Position numbers and translations under genes: made by a program
Shown here: one piece after another, positions 12,058-24,000 of the stretch
Layout of the letters: each line of letters starts with the position of its first letter
Numbering within the stretch: the first letter of the stretch is position 1
The notes under the pieces: generated by a model
What the model was told of the DNA's origin: nothing
The model's database searches: none
Seen by the model: only the letters and a program-made list of their open reading frames with translations
Assembly (NCBI GenBank): GCA_008508345.1
Contig: QNGE01000934.1
Span: forward strand, 143,703 to 207,702
Direction: 5' to 3'
DNA: 64,000 bases
Origin: Paragonimus westermani
Taxonomy: Eukaryota > Platyhelminthes > Trematoda > Plagiorchiida > Troglotrematidae

Positions 12058-12466
12058 TCAGCGTATCAGTATGCATTCAGCGTGTGGTAGTAACGGACAA
12101 AGAGTAGACTCGTGAGGTGTGGGTGGATAGGTTTCATCGTACAATAAACGACAGCAGTTGTCAAAAGTTTTGGCTCTCCACTTTTCGATCGTTACACGCT
12201 GAATCCAGACCGCATTTTCCCTAGAATCTTCATTCTCACCAGACAGCTCCTGTGTGGTTTTCTTCAGACTGACGTTCGGAATTTGCAAGGTTGCCAAAGT
12301 GAGCATTAGGTTCTGTGAAGTAACAACGGCGGTGAGCTTATTCTGAATCAACCATGGTGTGCTTTGCCCAGCATAACCGCCCAGTCAAGGGTGTCAGCGG
12401 CGAGCGTGTTCATAGAACCTGACGTTGTCGTGGTTTGTGGCGGCACCAATGTGGTGCTGGATGTCA
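12058..12466 (-). pseudogene. Coding-like stretch in two frames, possible terminal exon or decayed gene
   Basis: On the minus strand a good acceptor (TCTTTCATTACAG, exon starting at 12466) opens a frame rich in Thr/Ser (TSSTTLVPPQTTTTSGS, then MNTLAADTLDWAVMLGK) that stops after about 38 codons. A second, shifted frame takes over and runs to a TGA at 12060-12058, with KKTTQELSGENEDSREN and VWIQRVTIEKWRAKTF. The patch is richer in GC than its surroundings and reads like protein, but joining the frames needs a one- or two-base shift or a very short intron for which I see only a weak donor. I do not recognise the protein. It could be a decayed gene or, less likely, chance. Confidence 0.3.
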
Positions 12467-14033
12467 CTGTAATGAAAGATTACCGGTGCCATATTTTTTG
12501 GTCGAACTAGGTTTTGGAGTATGAAAAAGATTCTAACAACGCCGCAATTCAGTCGACCCTTCGTGATGTAGACTATTTTCCACTCACCCTTTTTGCAGTG
12601 TTCTGTACTTTCCTTCTTTCAACGCAGTCATAAACGTATGTGTACTGATTTTTCCAAGTTTCAGCATGACAGATGCGGGTAATCTGGCGTTGATAGCTCT
12701 TATCTTTTGACGGTTGTCTGACTATGAAGGAAAACCCTCCGTCTCGATGAGTCAGCCATGACTATGATAGCACCTCTTTACTATGAATGACTTCCAATTT
12801 TAAGAGACCGTTTTACTGACAACTAAATTGAGAGTGACATAACGTTAGAGCAAGCTGTGATAATCTACGTTTCGGGTGGTCTTCTTTAGAACTTTTGTTT
12901 GGTGTGGTGGAGTTACTTTGGCCAACAGGCATACCAATTCCCCCCTTATTTTCAACCTTCCTCTTTGTCACTAAGTCACACAAATAACTTTCATTGGATG
13001 AGAGGACTTAATCTGGTTATCTACTTTCGTAGAAGGACTTCTCAACTGTCCGGTGTTGTTGACCATGCAGCGTCCAGCAATTGATAGATCGCTAGCTCTG
13101 AATTTTCCTATCCTTTTTAACAATTTGTTACTTGAATCTATAGTTTATCGCTTGCCCCTTCTTCAAATGAAACTGTTTAAGCCGCCCTTCAAAATAAACG
13201 CTGTATGCTAACCTTCAAATTCGCTGAACATAACATGAAGTGACCACTAAAAGATTGCTCTATGAAAACTCTACCTTATTTTAACAAACCGTCTGTGTTC
13301 CCTCAGGTGGTGCTTCAGTTAGTTTTCTTTCCGATTTTTTAAATTCCGACACATCTTTCACACATATATCACGTTATAATGTCATTTACCGTAAGAGGTT
13401 TGTTAGTTTTACTGAATCCTGTCATTTTACGTTCCGAACTTATTGTTTGGCAAAAGTTCTGTCAGTCAAAACTCTGCTTTACCCCCAAAGACTTTTCTGT
13501 TGATACCTTCTCATTTTCTCACAGATCCTTATACGCATTCAATTTCATTGTTTTTCAGTTATCTCTTCGTTATATCAAAGAGAACACAAACCTATTCTTC
13601 GTAACGTTGAATTGACAGAAAAGTGACTGGGAAGTTTGTTTTTTATTTCAATCGATCTACTACCTTGAGGTTCGGCATGCATACCATCATTATGCGGCGC
13701 GAGTTCATGTATTTTTCTCTGTTAGTGCATTGTGCATGTTAGTGACCTGTGTTACCCTAATTTTATCCCCACCAACTGGAATGAAGTCTGAATTGACTCA
13801 ATAATATAGAGTCACGCAACATGCCCGTTTTTTAACATCAAACAAGACAGCTTTGTATATTAGACAAGTAACGCATACAGCGTTTAGTGTGTTCAACACG
13901 GAGTGAACGGAATGAAATGTTTTGCAAGTAACCCTGAAATGAAATTAGATTCCCATGTTGGTTGATGTCTGCAGCTGTCTAACAGATGTCAGGTATGTCG
14001 GAGTAGTAATGTTGAACACACTATTCTGCTTAC

Positions 14034-14129
14034 ATAATGATTCTTTTTGCTCAACCACAAAACGGTGCAGCAAGGATGGGCTCCAAGAATCATCACGAAC
14101 TAAAGTTTGGGCACCCGTGCCCGCATTCA
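14034..14129 (-). CDS. Candidate internal exon, unknown protein
   Basis: A 96-base minus-strand segment between an acceptor (GACGGTTTGCAG) and a strong donor (GTAAGC at 14033-14028). It reads NAGTGAQTLVRDDSW then SPSLLHRFVVEQKESL, with two bases left over at the start and one at the end, so it is flanked by phase-1 introns on both sides. The phase fits the start of the exon-like stretch at 12466, so the two could belong to one gene lying upstream of peptide gene A. No domain is recognisable. The plus strand is also open across this segment, so the call is tentative. Confidence 0.3.
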
Positions 14130-14212
14130 CTGCAAACCGTCAGTTTCAAGTAGGTTGTTTCCGTCCACATAAAAGTGGATGAAAGCGTACCATAATTCAG
14201 TTGATGCGCTTA

Positions 14213-14342
14213 CAGTTTGAGTGAACGTGATGAGTTACTAGAACAGTTAGTTCATCTACAAGGAAACGCGCTGGACAAAGTTTGTGCGAATTGCAATATT
14301 CGTCCATTAGATCTAGTTAGCCACATTTGGAAAGACGCATAG
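14213..14342 (+). CDS. Candidate exon with coiled-coil-like leucine heptads
   Basis: After an acceptor-like GCGCTTACAG the plus strand reads LSERDELLEQLVHLQ, then GNALDKVCANCNIRPLDL, before a TAG at 14340-14342. Leucines and charged residues are spaced as in an amphipathic helix, followed by a CANC pair of cysteines. The stretch is too short to name and the exon end is uncertain (a weak GTTTGT donor occurs after LDK). A second protein-like plus-strand stretch follows at about 14320-14540 in another frame (KYYEVNGYPLKAIADFL). These may be parts of a gene or chance. Confidence 0.25.
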
Positions 14343-14999
14343 TCAGCCTACTCCACACATCATAGCTGCAGAGTTCAACATGAAATATTATGAAGTGAAT
14401 GGTTATCCATTAAAAGCTATCGCAGACTTTCTAGAAGGCAGGAATATCTCCCTATGGTTGCGGTCAGATCATGTGAGATCAGTTAGTATTTTTGTTGACT
14501 GTTTACTTGTAATAATTCAGCCGTGCACGAGGAGAGGCAAGTAAATCAGTAATTAAAGCACTCTTTGTCCAATTGTAATGCAACCCAATTTTAAGCGCAT
14601 CAAGCTTCGACTATATTTGGGCAAACTGACGGTGTGCACTCCGAATCTGAACACATCACGTGAAATAGGATAGTTGCTGCTGTGAAAGCTTCGAACTGCT
14701 CCACTAAAGTCATACTATGCATCGTTGATGTAAGTTGATTAAACGTTTGTCTAACGCACAGTGAAGCGTGAATCTTGTTCCACGTGTTCTAGTCAAAATC
14801 CAACGGAATTTGTAGAATACTGTCCAGTTCATATGAGGATTTTCTACGAAAACAAGGACTTTGGATTACACAGGCTGGACAAGTATCTCAGCTTATGTTT
14901 AACACAGATAACACTCATCGGATAAATGTGAAGAGTAAAATACTCTTTGTTTTAGGGTTTCGGTGGAATCGGTTGGGAGATATGAGGGAGTATTATATT

Positions 15000-17900
15000 A
15001 GGTCACTTTTTGGAGTCACATTTGGCTACGGCAGCTTTGAAAGCAAACTGCCAGGGGGTAATAAAAATGGGCTTAGAGTGAATGCACAGAAATTTGATTA
15101 ACAATAACAGCTCTCGTTTCTTCACCCAGATAACTTTATCAGGCAAGAGAGGTCGCAAGTTCTGTGAGACTGGATTTTATTAACTTGTTCCCAAGACATT
15201 TACTTGTAAATAACTAAGTACCATTGAAACCAAATCGTTTTGAGAAAGTAGAACCTTCTCAGAAAACTGCGTGTAGCTGATTCTTTCAGACGTTAGTATT
15301 CAGCTTTCAGTTTTACATAGCACCTGGATTTGCCTTTGGTGAACAGTGTGCATTTGTTACTATACAGAAGGACTGAACAAAACCAGCATATTATGACTCG
15401 GCAATGTACTGAACTTGTCGGCTAAAGGAGCAATCATCCTGTTTTTGTTTGCCACGCTTTCCTACGTCCTTGTATCACTAACATTCGTCGTTATCATGGA
15501 ACTTCAAAGGCTGCGGTATTTCAATTCAAACGAGAAAGTTGATGGTAGGGTCAGTAACGTACGTTCAACAGCTAGCTGTGAGTTGTCATTAAACTTCCCA
15601 ATAATACCTGTTGCCTGGTAGACTACAGAAATAGGGAAGCATTGGTGAAATTTCGTCAGAGTTTTAGGTGTAGTAGTATCCGTTTGTCTCTATCGAGTGC
15701 TTTAAAACAATTCACTAGCTTACTCCTTACAGATGCGTTTGCCCATTTTCTGTGGTTTGGAAGCAAATCAGTTAGATTAAAAATCTATTAAACACTTTTC
15801 GTTTATCTATGCTCACATGTTCAAAGGAGGCGTTATACGTTCATGGGCCTCTGAAATACTAATTTTCTCTCTCTAAGGACTCAGAAATTTATTAATTACA
15901 ACCTTCGGCGGTCCGCGTGACCGCAAGTACAAACATCACTTATATTGTACACAGAAAAAATTACCAGTCAGTTATCACTCAAAACGACTACTTAACTCAC
16001 ACCAATGGATGATCCTGCTTGGATATCTTCGACTGTTGTACGACTCTTCTATCTTCAAATCATCCACATTCCGTACAATGCTTTCCGGAATATCAAATTA
16101 ACCTATTCTTTGTTGACCCACTCTTCGCGTGAATATGGTTTGATTGTTCACTGTAGGTCCTTCCTCTTGTCACTGGCAAATCTTGTTAATGTAATGCCGT
16201 AATCATCGAACGTTGTTCCACCTCTGTTTCAATATCTTTGTTGATGAAACTTCACTGACTTCGGTGCCATAGCAGACGCTTTCACAGTAAATGCTATATC
16301 CTCCATCGACCATGTGTAACAACTGGTTGCATGTTCTTTAGAGTTAACAGAACCGCAAGCCAAGCCACACAGGAGTAATTTCTACAGTAACTCAACAAAC
16401 GTTATATTGGAGTTGCATCCCTTCAAATTCAGTGAAAACTTACGAAAATGCCCATAATGTTTTTTAACCATTACGTAAAAGTTATTATGCAGAGCAAGCT
16501 GCCGATATTTAAAAAAAATTTCTGCCTGAAACTCAAGTTATTTAAAATCATCTAGTGGTCAAACATCCTTCCTTGAAAGCAACTCATTTTGTGTGTTACC
16601 CTGCATTCGCCTTATTGATTTTCTAAGAATAACAAGGCCAGCGGCTTTGAAATGTTGCATTCTGTTTAAATGGCCATTGAGTGAATTAATTGCCGCATGC
16701 GGAACTTCAAAAATTTAAAAGACATTACCACATTGAAGGTGGTGCAAAAGATTTCAACCATCAGTGATCGAAACTCGCTTTCTAAACCAAACTGAAAACA
16801 CTGAACACCGTCTTGGATTAGTAAATCGAGCGAAGTGTTGTGTGGTCCGCCGGTTCTTTGGATGAAACCAACTGTCGAACAATTTGCTGCACGACAAAAT
16901 CCCAGGGTTATTGATGTTCAACAAGTTATCGCTGTTCAACTGTTATCGTTCAGTTTCCTAAGTGTAGAAGATGCTACTCCGGTTGAACTGAACGTTTCAC
17001 CTTTGCCCTTACTGGTGTCAGCAGTTTGTCGCACTCAAGACACAGTAAGGTGTATACTTCATATTACAAGCGATTGCAAAACACATGCGATATACAAAAA
17101 TAGTGAGCGTTTAAACCGGTCGAAATATTATAACACAACAGTTATGGTGCCATATTAAGCTGTGGTTTCTTATCTGCGCTCGGCAGCGTCTTTATCGCGA
17201 AGGGGATTAAACCTTTATCTGGTAGACTTGAGCTGCTTGAGAGATTTCGGTTTTGCACTTAAAACAAGGATTGTTCATATGGTTAACCGCGGGCTGTAAA
17301 CCCAGAAATTGTGAATCGGTCATTTTACATTGACCATTTTTACAGTGTTAACTTCATATCGGGTGAACTATAGTGCCCATCTGCTAGTATGCTACCCGTC
17401 GACGTTTCGCCTCCAGGTCATCAAACGAAGTTTTTCGGACGTAATGAGCCAATTCTTAATATAAAATTATTCTCAGAAACAGTACGATATTCATCTGGCC
17501 TTCAGTATGTTAAGTAGTTGTTTTCCCTAATTACTTATTGCAACCAATATTAAAACCTTCCTTTGGTTTGTGGGTATGGCGTGATCTTCAGAGGGTTACC
17601 CAAGAAAAGAGAGGATTGCAAAAGGTTGACTAGAAATTTAACGTGAACCAACAAATGTGTATAATTTCTATCTCCGTCTCTAGTGTTCACTCGATGGCTC
17701 TTATAAGTATATGTGCTGAACATTTACTACTGAGCAAATACCCCTGGGGTTTTTCTATTTGTGGTTATGGAGTAGATATCATTCGTCACTACAAGCAAGC
17801 CTTGTCTGCCATATATGATTTTCATAATTATGTATGTGATCAATCGCCCTTTGAAAACAGAAGTAAACCAGATATCGATACCGCAAACTGTCTGTTTAGT

Positions 17901-20600
17901 TTAAACAACAATAACCGGATATACTTCAGAGCTGTTAATTGTTCTCCAGTCAACCATCGACATCTAATCATCATCGCTAGGATGGTTGTCGATCGATACG
18001 TCTTTTGTTTGAGTGGATAGAGTCAGTGAAAACTTGAACAGATCACGATTGGTAGCCACCCAATAGAAATAAATGGATGTTTAAAAACCATAATGCACAT
18101 CTGGCAATCAACCGGATGCTCACTTTTGTGTGTTTTTTCAATTCCTAACCATTGCTTTCTAAAGTTGGCAATACAGATTAGCTTGCGTCTTATCAAAACC
18201 GTACTCTGACATGACAGTCATTTCGGAAAGTGGGTGAAGATTTGGCTAGAAATTGTCCCAAGTGAAAAAAACGGAAACATTTCAAACAGCCATCTGTCCC
18301 AAGCAGTACAAGAAGATGAGAATATGTTAGGCAAACAGGCAACATAACGGAAGCATCCATAATTATTTTCTGTCACGCGGTTCCGAATAGAGTTTCACTG
18401 AAAAGTCCGTTTTCTTTCGTCACATTTCCTCGCATACGAATGAACGTGTGATGCGTTCGAAACTACGGGCCAACAGTGCTACTACACAAAATTTCATGTT
18501 TGAATAAAAAACCACAAACGAACGTGTCTCGTGATTGCCATGTCAACAAGCGTTTAAGTGTCATCAAAAATGATTGTTACAAATTGCGATCATGTTCTTG
18601 TAGATCAGAACTTAACAACTACTACAAAGCCAAAGTGTTTGACCCCTTTGGTTGCAAAAAACCTTCTTGAGTTTTATCAGTTGTGTGCCCCAGCAGAATT
18701 GATCCAACCACTGGACGCCTTGTTGATTCTAACGTGGTGCTCAAAAATATTTAACACCTAGGAAAATCTTTCGTTTCCGTTTAAAACAGAAGAAAACTGT
18801 AGATGATTTGTTTGCGCTGAAAATAATTTTAAATAATTATTTCAACTCGGATGAAAACCATGCTTGGAAGAATGAGCTTCGTTGAAAAATGCATACATTT
18901 TTAGTACAGTGGGAGGGGTTTAGATTCCACGGCGAAGATCTTCCAGTGGTTTTGAGTCGGTATCCGTAACTTTTTGTTTATACCCCACCGCAATGAGAAA
19001 ATAAACTTTGTCTTCATTGTTAATAGTTAAGAGAGTCCGACTTTGAAACCGTTGGGGCTTAACAATTAACTCATGGTGCTTAGAGATAATCTGCCCAATG
19101 GCAAGCAATTAACGAGTGCACTAAAGCTGACTCTGTTGGTCCGGTTGGACTCGCTGCTTTTCACATATAAAATTGAGCCGGAAAAAATATCGAAATGCTG
19201 GAAACTTATTCGGTAGGACTACCTGAAGTACCCTACAGAAAAAAATTCAAAAATAAGCAATCTGAATTCCGTTACTATTAAATGGGGAATAAGTTAATTA
19301 AAACTGGTCGGTTGCAGATGATAACGCGTCTAACAATCCCGGGCGAAGGATATTTTTATCAGACACACATTCACAGTTGTAAAGAAGCGAAAAACGAACA
19401 TTCTCCATTTGCATATCTGGTACCGAATTAATCATGATTGTTCACAGTATGCAACGATGAGAGTAATGATGACAGGCTTGTGACCGACCTTACACAACTA
19501 AGCTATATACCTTGAGGAATAGAGAACATCAAACACGCCAAACCAATCTCGATCAATCTAACAGCTTGAATGATAGTAGTGGAGAGTAACGTTTTCTTTC
19601 CAATAAATGTTCACGGAAAGTTCTTCGAACAGAAACAAATCTGTACACTGAACTATTTATCCACTGATGGTGTTACCTTGATTGACGGTAAAACATTTGC
19701 AGTCCGAGCTTGTTGACTAGCAATCACCTGAACAATTAGAATATATATGAGTAATCAGCTGTGATGTTTTCAGTATGCTTCTACGAAAATAAAGTTACTT
19801 CATGATGTATATCAAAGTTACTGTTGCTTACCCAAGTGTTGCGGGCTGAAATTTGTGCACAACCATCCTTAACATATCTGAGATTCATAATGTGATTGAG
19901 GGTATTCCCGTCGCATATATACCAGCATTAAAATAACTAGGGAATACTTTCAGTACCCAGTTCAATCAACTCAGCCAATACACAACTGCACTGCGTCGCC
20001 ACGAGTAAAATTAACAAGGGTTTAAATACACAAATAAATTATTTTAAATTGAAATCGGAGTAAGAGTGCTCATTTTATTGATTCACTGTGCACATATTTA
20101 AGTGACAAGCATTGTAAATCAACAGTCATTTTTACCATTGCCTACCTGGTAATGCTGAACTGAACATTTCGACTCCCAGACTACTGCTTCTCGCTGATTT
20201 GCAAGCGATGAGCTACTGTCATAGAAAACAGTTTAGCAAAAACAATTGGAACAGAATTATGGTGAATGCACACAGTTTACAAACACATGATGTATAAATA
20301 CAAGCTCTGTCGAAAACACCTGCCTAGAAACATAATGACAGCTAAACCTCAATACAACCTCTGATATTGAGTTTGCTTAATGTTCACGGTTATCGTGTAA
20401 ATTATCTTGATACATACCTGTTTTCCCCATGTAAGGAACAAAAACGGTAGGACTGTCAGAATACAGCAACAATCTGCCGGCCAAAACTCTCCAACTGTAT
20501 TATATAAATAGCTTATACTAGTGCCTAAAGAATCATTGCAGTCGAGTTTCTTACTTATCAGTACACATCATCAACGCAAATCCTCGCCACTGCCTACCGA
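15000..20600. other. Long stretch without a supported gene
   Basis: The longest open frames are 107 codons (16835-17158, plus) and 125 codons (17643-18020, plus). Neither shows a domain, a signal peptide or convincing flanking splice sites. A plus-strand frame from 15415 has one strong hydrophobic segment (IILFLFATLSYVLVSLTFVV) followed by basic residues, like a membrane anchor, but it begins at TTG and lacks other support. No RNA genes or repeats were seen. Confidence 0.35.
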
Positions 20601-20617
20601 GACTAAGGGACCACCTG

Positions 20618-20830
20618 GATGGGCGTTCGGATACATTTCGTTCGTGCCTAGCGTGGGGTGAATGGCGCATTTGTCACCAACATTACCTCGTGAAAGCGTG
20701 GCCAGAGTTGTAACTCTGGCTTTGGGCAGGATATATACTACCGACCAGTGTTAACAAGAACAAACCTCCAATCTATAGATTCTTTTTGATAGAGGTTGGT
20801 TGAAATATCTACCTGAATGCAAATGCTGTG
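20618..20830 (+). mobile_element. SINE copy 3, strongly diverged
   Basis: Aligns with the leader and head of the 36.0 kb copy: GGGCGTTCGGATACATTTCG, GCCTAGCGTG, then AATGGCGCATTTGTCACCAA and TACCTCGTGAAAGCGTGGCC. The word AGGATATATACT before the ribozyme is also shared. The hammerhead is broken: CCGACCA (20741-20747) replaces CTGANGA and GAACAAACC replaces GAAAC, though ATC at 20771-20773 is in the expected place. Confidence 0.65.
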
Positions 20831-21099
20831 ACAAAGTGTCAATGTTTTTCAGATTGAAATTTCTCAAATTGTCGAAAAGCAGTTGAGATAGGCTTTAACT
20901 TTTTTAAGTGCTGTTACTGTTCTTGTGATGTCAGACAACTAACGGGATTCATAGAGTGGAATAGTGGTGTTGCTGTTCATAGCTCAGGTGGATGGTTCAT
21001 GTATATTGGTGTCTGACGAGCTCGAACTTCAGTTTGAAAAAGTTTGTCTGGATGTATCACCTTGTTGGGTGACGAAGGATTTTTAAACCAAATATCAAG

Positions 21100-24000
21100 C
21101 TCAGTGAAGATCCCAGTAGTACGTGAGGTCACTATTATAAAGGCAACTGATATGTTTTCTAATATGGCTACTTGAAATTGAAGGCTATTGACCATGTGTA
21201 CAATTGATGTCACACAAACGGAACATGTGCGTCCAAGGTTTTTGAATAGTCCACGTTCCATCATCGTCATGGTTTGTTAGGTTTAGGGGTGACGTAAGTG
21301 TGATTTTCGTTTATGATAAGATATTCCGTGTAACATTATACCACATGAAGAAACTGACCAGTATGAAGCAGTCAAACTTTTCCATCCATATACCATGATT
21401 CAGTAACATCCTGCATGTGATTTGGTTGTCGTGAATTTTTGTGTAATTTATGCGGTTCAGATTTTCTAGCTGTCCACTGGCTTCACCATCGAAGACAGAA
21501 TTACAACCAAAACATTCGGTTTCCTGGACATATTTTGCTGGATTATTTGTTGAGAATGCTATCTGCAGTGTAATAGCCCACAGCTTTCCTTTCTTGATGT
21601 TCATAGTCGAATTGCTTTTTATCTGCAAATTGCGTCTATTTGTGTGGAATACACAGGTGGTGACACAAACTTTTCTAAGTATGTCCTCATTACATTTACT
21701 CGAAAAGTCTGTGGAAGTCGTGTTTAATACATGCATATTTCCTTCCATCAACCAGTATAGAGTCACTACTTGCGGCCGAATCGTTATTTACCTATAATTC
21801 TCTAGTATCACGGTTGTGGTTTATCCAAGTTCATTCGACGCGCTGATGTACTTGCGATGTTTTCATTGATACAGAATTCTTGCTGCCCTAGCTGAAACAA
21901 CGGTGAAATTCACCACTTAAAATGGTTCTAACCAGATGCTTCGGTTGAGTCCCTCATCCGGTTTTAAACCTGAACAATGTTTGTCTGACCTGTTCAGTGA
22001 CTGATACTGAGGCCTCTAATCAGGTGAATCGCACGTGTCTATACTTGTAAAAGTCTGAGTGTCCAATATTTGTTTCACGAAACGAAATTTACGTCACACG
22101 ACCAGATAAAAGTGTGTTGATTTTATTGCAGAGAAAACGTTATTGTATTGGCATGAGGCTGTCTACGTTTTCAGACGACAGTATCTGTGGGAAGGATGAG
22201 GAAAAATACAAAAGCCTCAGCTAGCAAAAAACATATTGCACATTTCCTACATTGGCTTTCACACTAAGATCATATCAGACAAAATCAACTTAGACGGATG
22301 AAACCAACTGGACCAAGTCATTCGCGTTTATATTATCTTCTTAAATTTAGTAAATGTTAACGTTCTACTTAGGTCATGCGAAAAATTCACTATACGTTAA
22401 TAAACCATTTTCAACAATGAGTTTCGTCGCAACGGCCAGCAACTACCTCATTGAATCGGACTCCTACGCAATTTTTTTTGCAAACTGAGAAGTGAGAGTA
22501 CACGGAGTCGGGTGAGTGACTCACATGACTACAGACAGATGGTTGTTGATACGGGTCATGCGGTTCCAAAGTGGAGGGATCTTTTAAGATCATTCGCTCA
22601 AAACCCATAAGAGGTACCGTGCTGAACCATATCAAACATCCATTGATAGGCTTGTGACTCAAAATTGTAACTACACATAAGAAAGGCCAAGTGTGACGCT
22701 CACCTGAAGGGTTAATGTTCTATCTGTTCATTCTGCATCCGCAGACGTTTGTTGTTGGTCTCGTTTTTCTCTAAATCTGTCTGACCAAATACACTGCTGA
22801 CTACTCCGCTTTCCTTGTTACATTGCTCCCCATTTAATCATCGTATTTTCATTACCTATGTTTTGTTTATCATTCTCTAATCACCCTCTGTAAATTCTTC
22901 TTCACCCCGAAGTTTTTATTTTTTACATTCCTGTTGTCGTATTAAGTACGTACTTTACAGCAGAAATCTTAACAATTTGTTACTTTGCCCACAATCTGTC
23001 ATACATTGTGTTCGTATCGGCATTCGCCCATAATTCATTTAAAGTAAGTGCTGATATCAACGACGCTTTCAGTCAGAGTTTCGGTTTCGATGAAACGCTT
23101 CATCAAAGGCAACACTGTGGACTTCGGTTTGTTCTATGGAGGTCAACTTGGTGAAGGTACAGAAAAGACTCAATCAAGGAACAAACGAACGGTGTGCTGA
23201 ATGGAAATTTTTTCAGCAAGATGGTAAAATGCGCCGGACGAGTCTAGCATTGAATAAACTCAAATGATTGTCTGTTCTGCAATGCCGTGTGGTCCGCTGT
23301 CTCTTACTCTGTGCATGCTCAGACATTAACAAGCTTAAGAAGACGCTGACCAAGTCGTGCCACAGCGCATTTATTTGCCCACAAGAAGTAATTTTACTTT
23401 AATATATGTGAAGGCAGCTGTTGAATCGCGATTTGTAATAATTATCAACGCTAACTGAAGTACGTGAATTTTTACTTGCCTTTTGCATGCACGTTTGTTT
23501 TGCATCAGTTTAATTAAAACAGGCTCGTTAATGAGCGTCTCATATGCCGACAGTGCATCATTCTACGGAACTCAAGTTCCATTGCGTCGTTCCCACCCAA
23601 CTGTCTTAAAATGACAAAGAACGGTACAAGAATAGGTTATTTTTTCAAAGCCTGACCGATTGTTTTGCGATTATTGTATTCATATAAAAGCGGCTTCCTA
23701 AAGATTCACTCTTTTACAATTCCATGTACAATTTGTAGCAGAGTCCACACTGCCTGGTCTTGGTCTGCGGACTGAAAGAAGGTTGTGTCACCACTGACTG
23801 TCGGAAAATACAAAATACTTCCACACTCTTTTAAATTAACTAGGTGCATACAAACTTTTGCAACCTAGAGGCCAATCGGTGAAAAATATCTCCCCTCCCG
23901 ACCTACATTGGGTTACGTCCGCCTTGGCTTTTTGTAGTCTGAGTGAAATGCTTGAGAAATACAGATTATGTAATCAAACAGACACTATCACGTAAGCACA

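Noticed and set aside
21013..21048. Sixth hammerhead-like motif: CTGACGAGCTC, then GAAA and GTC in order
   Set aside because: The first eleven bases match SINE copy 1, but the head is too close (about 56 bases instead of 78), the tail does not align, stem II does not fold in the standard way and the C after GAAA is missing. Could be a very decayed copy; not supported.
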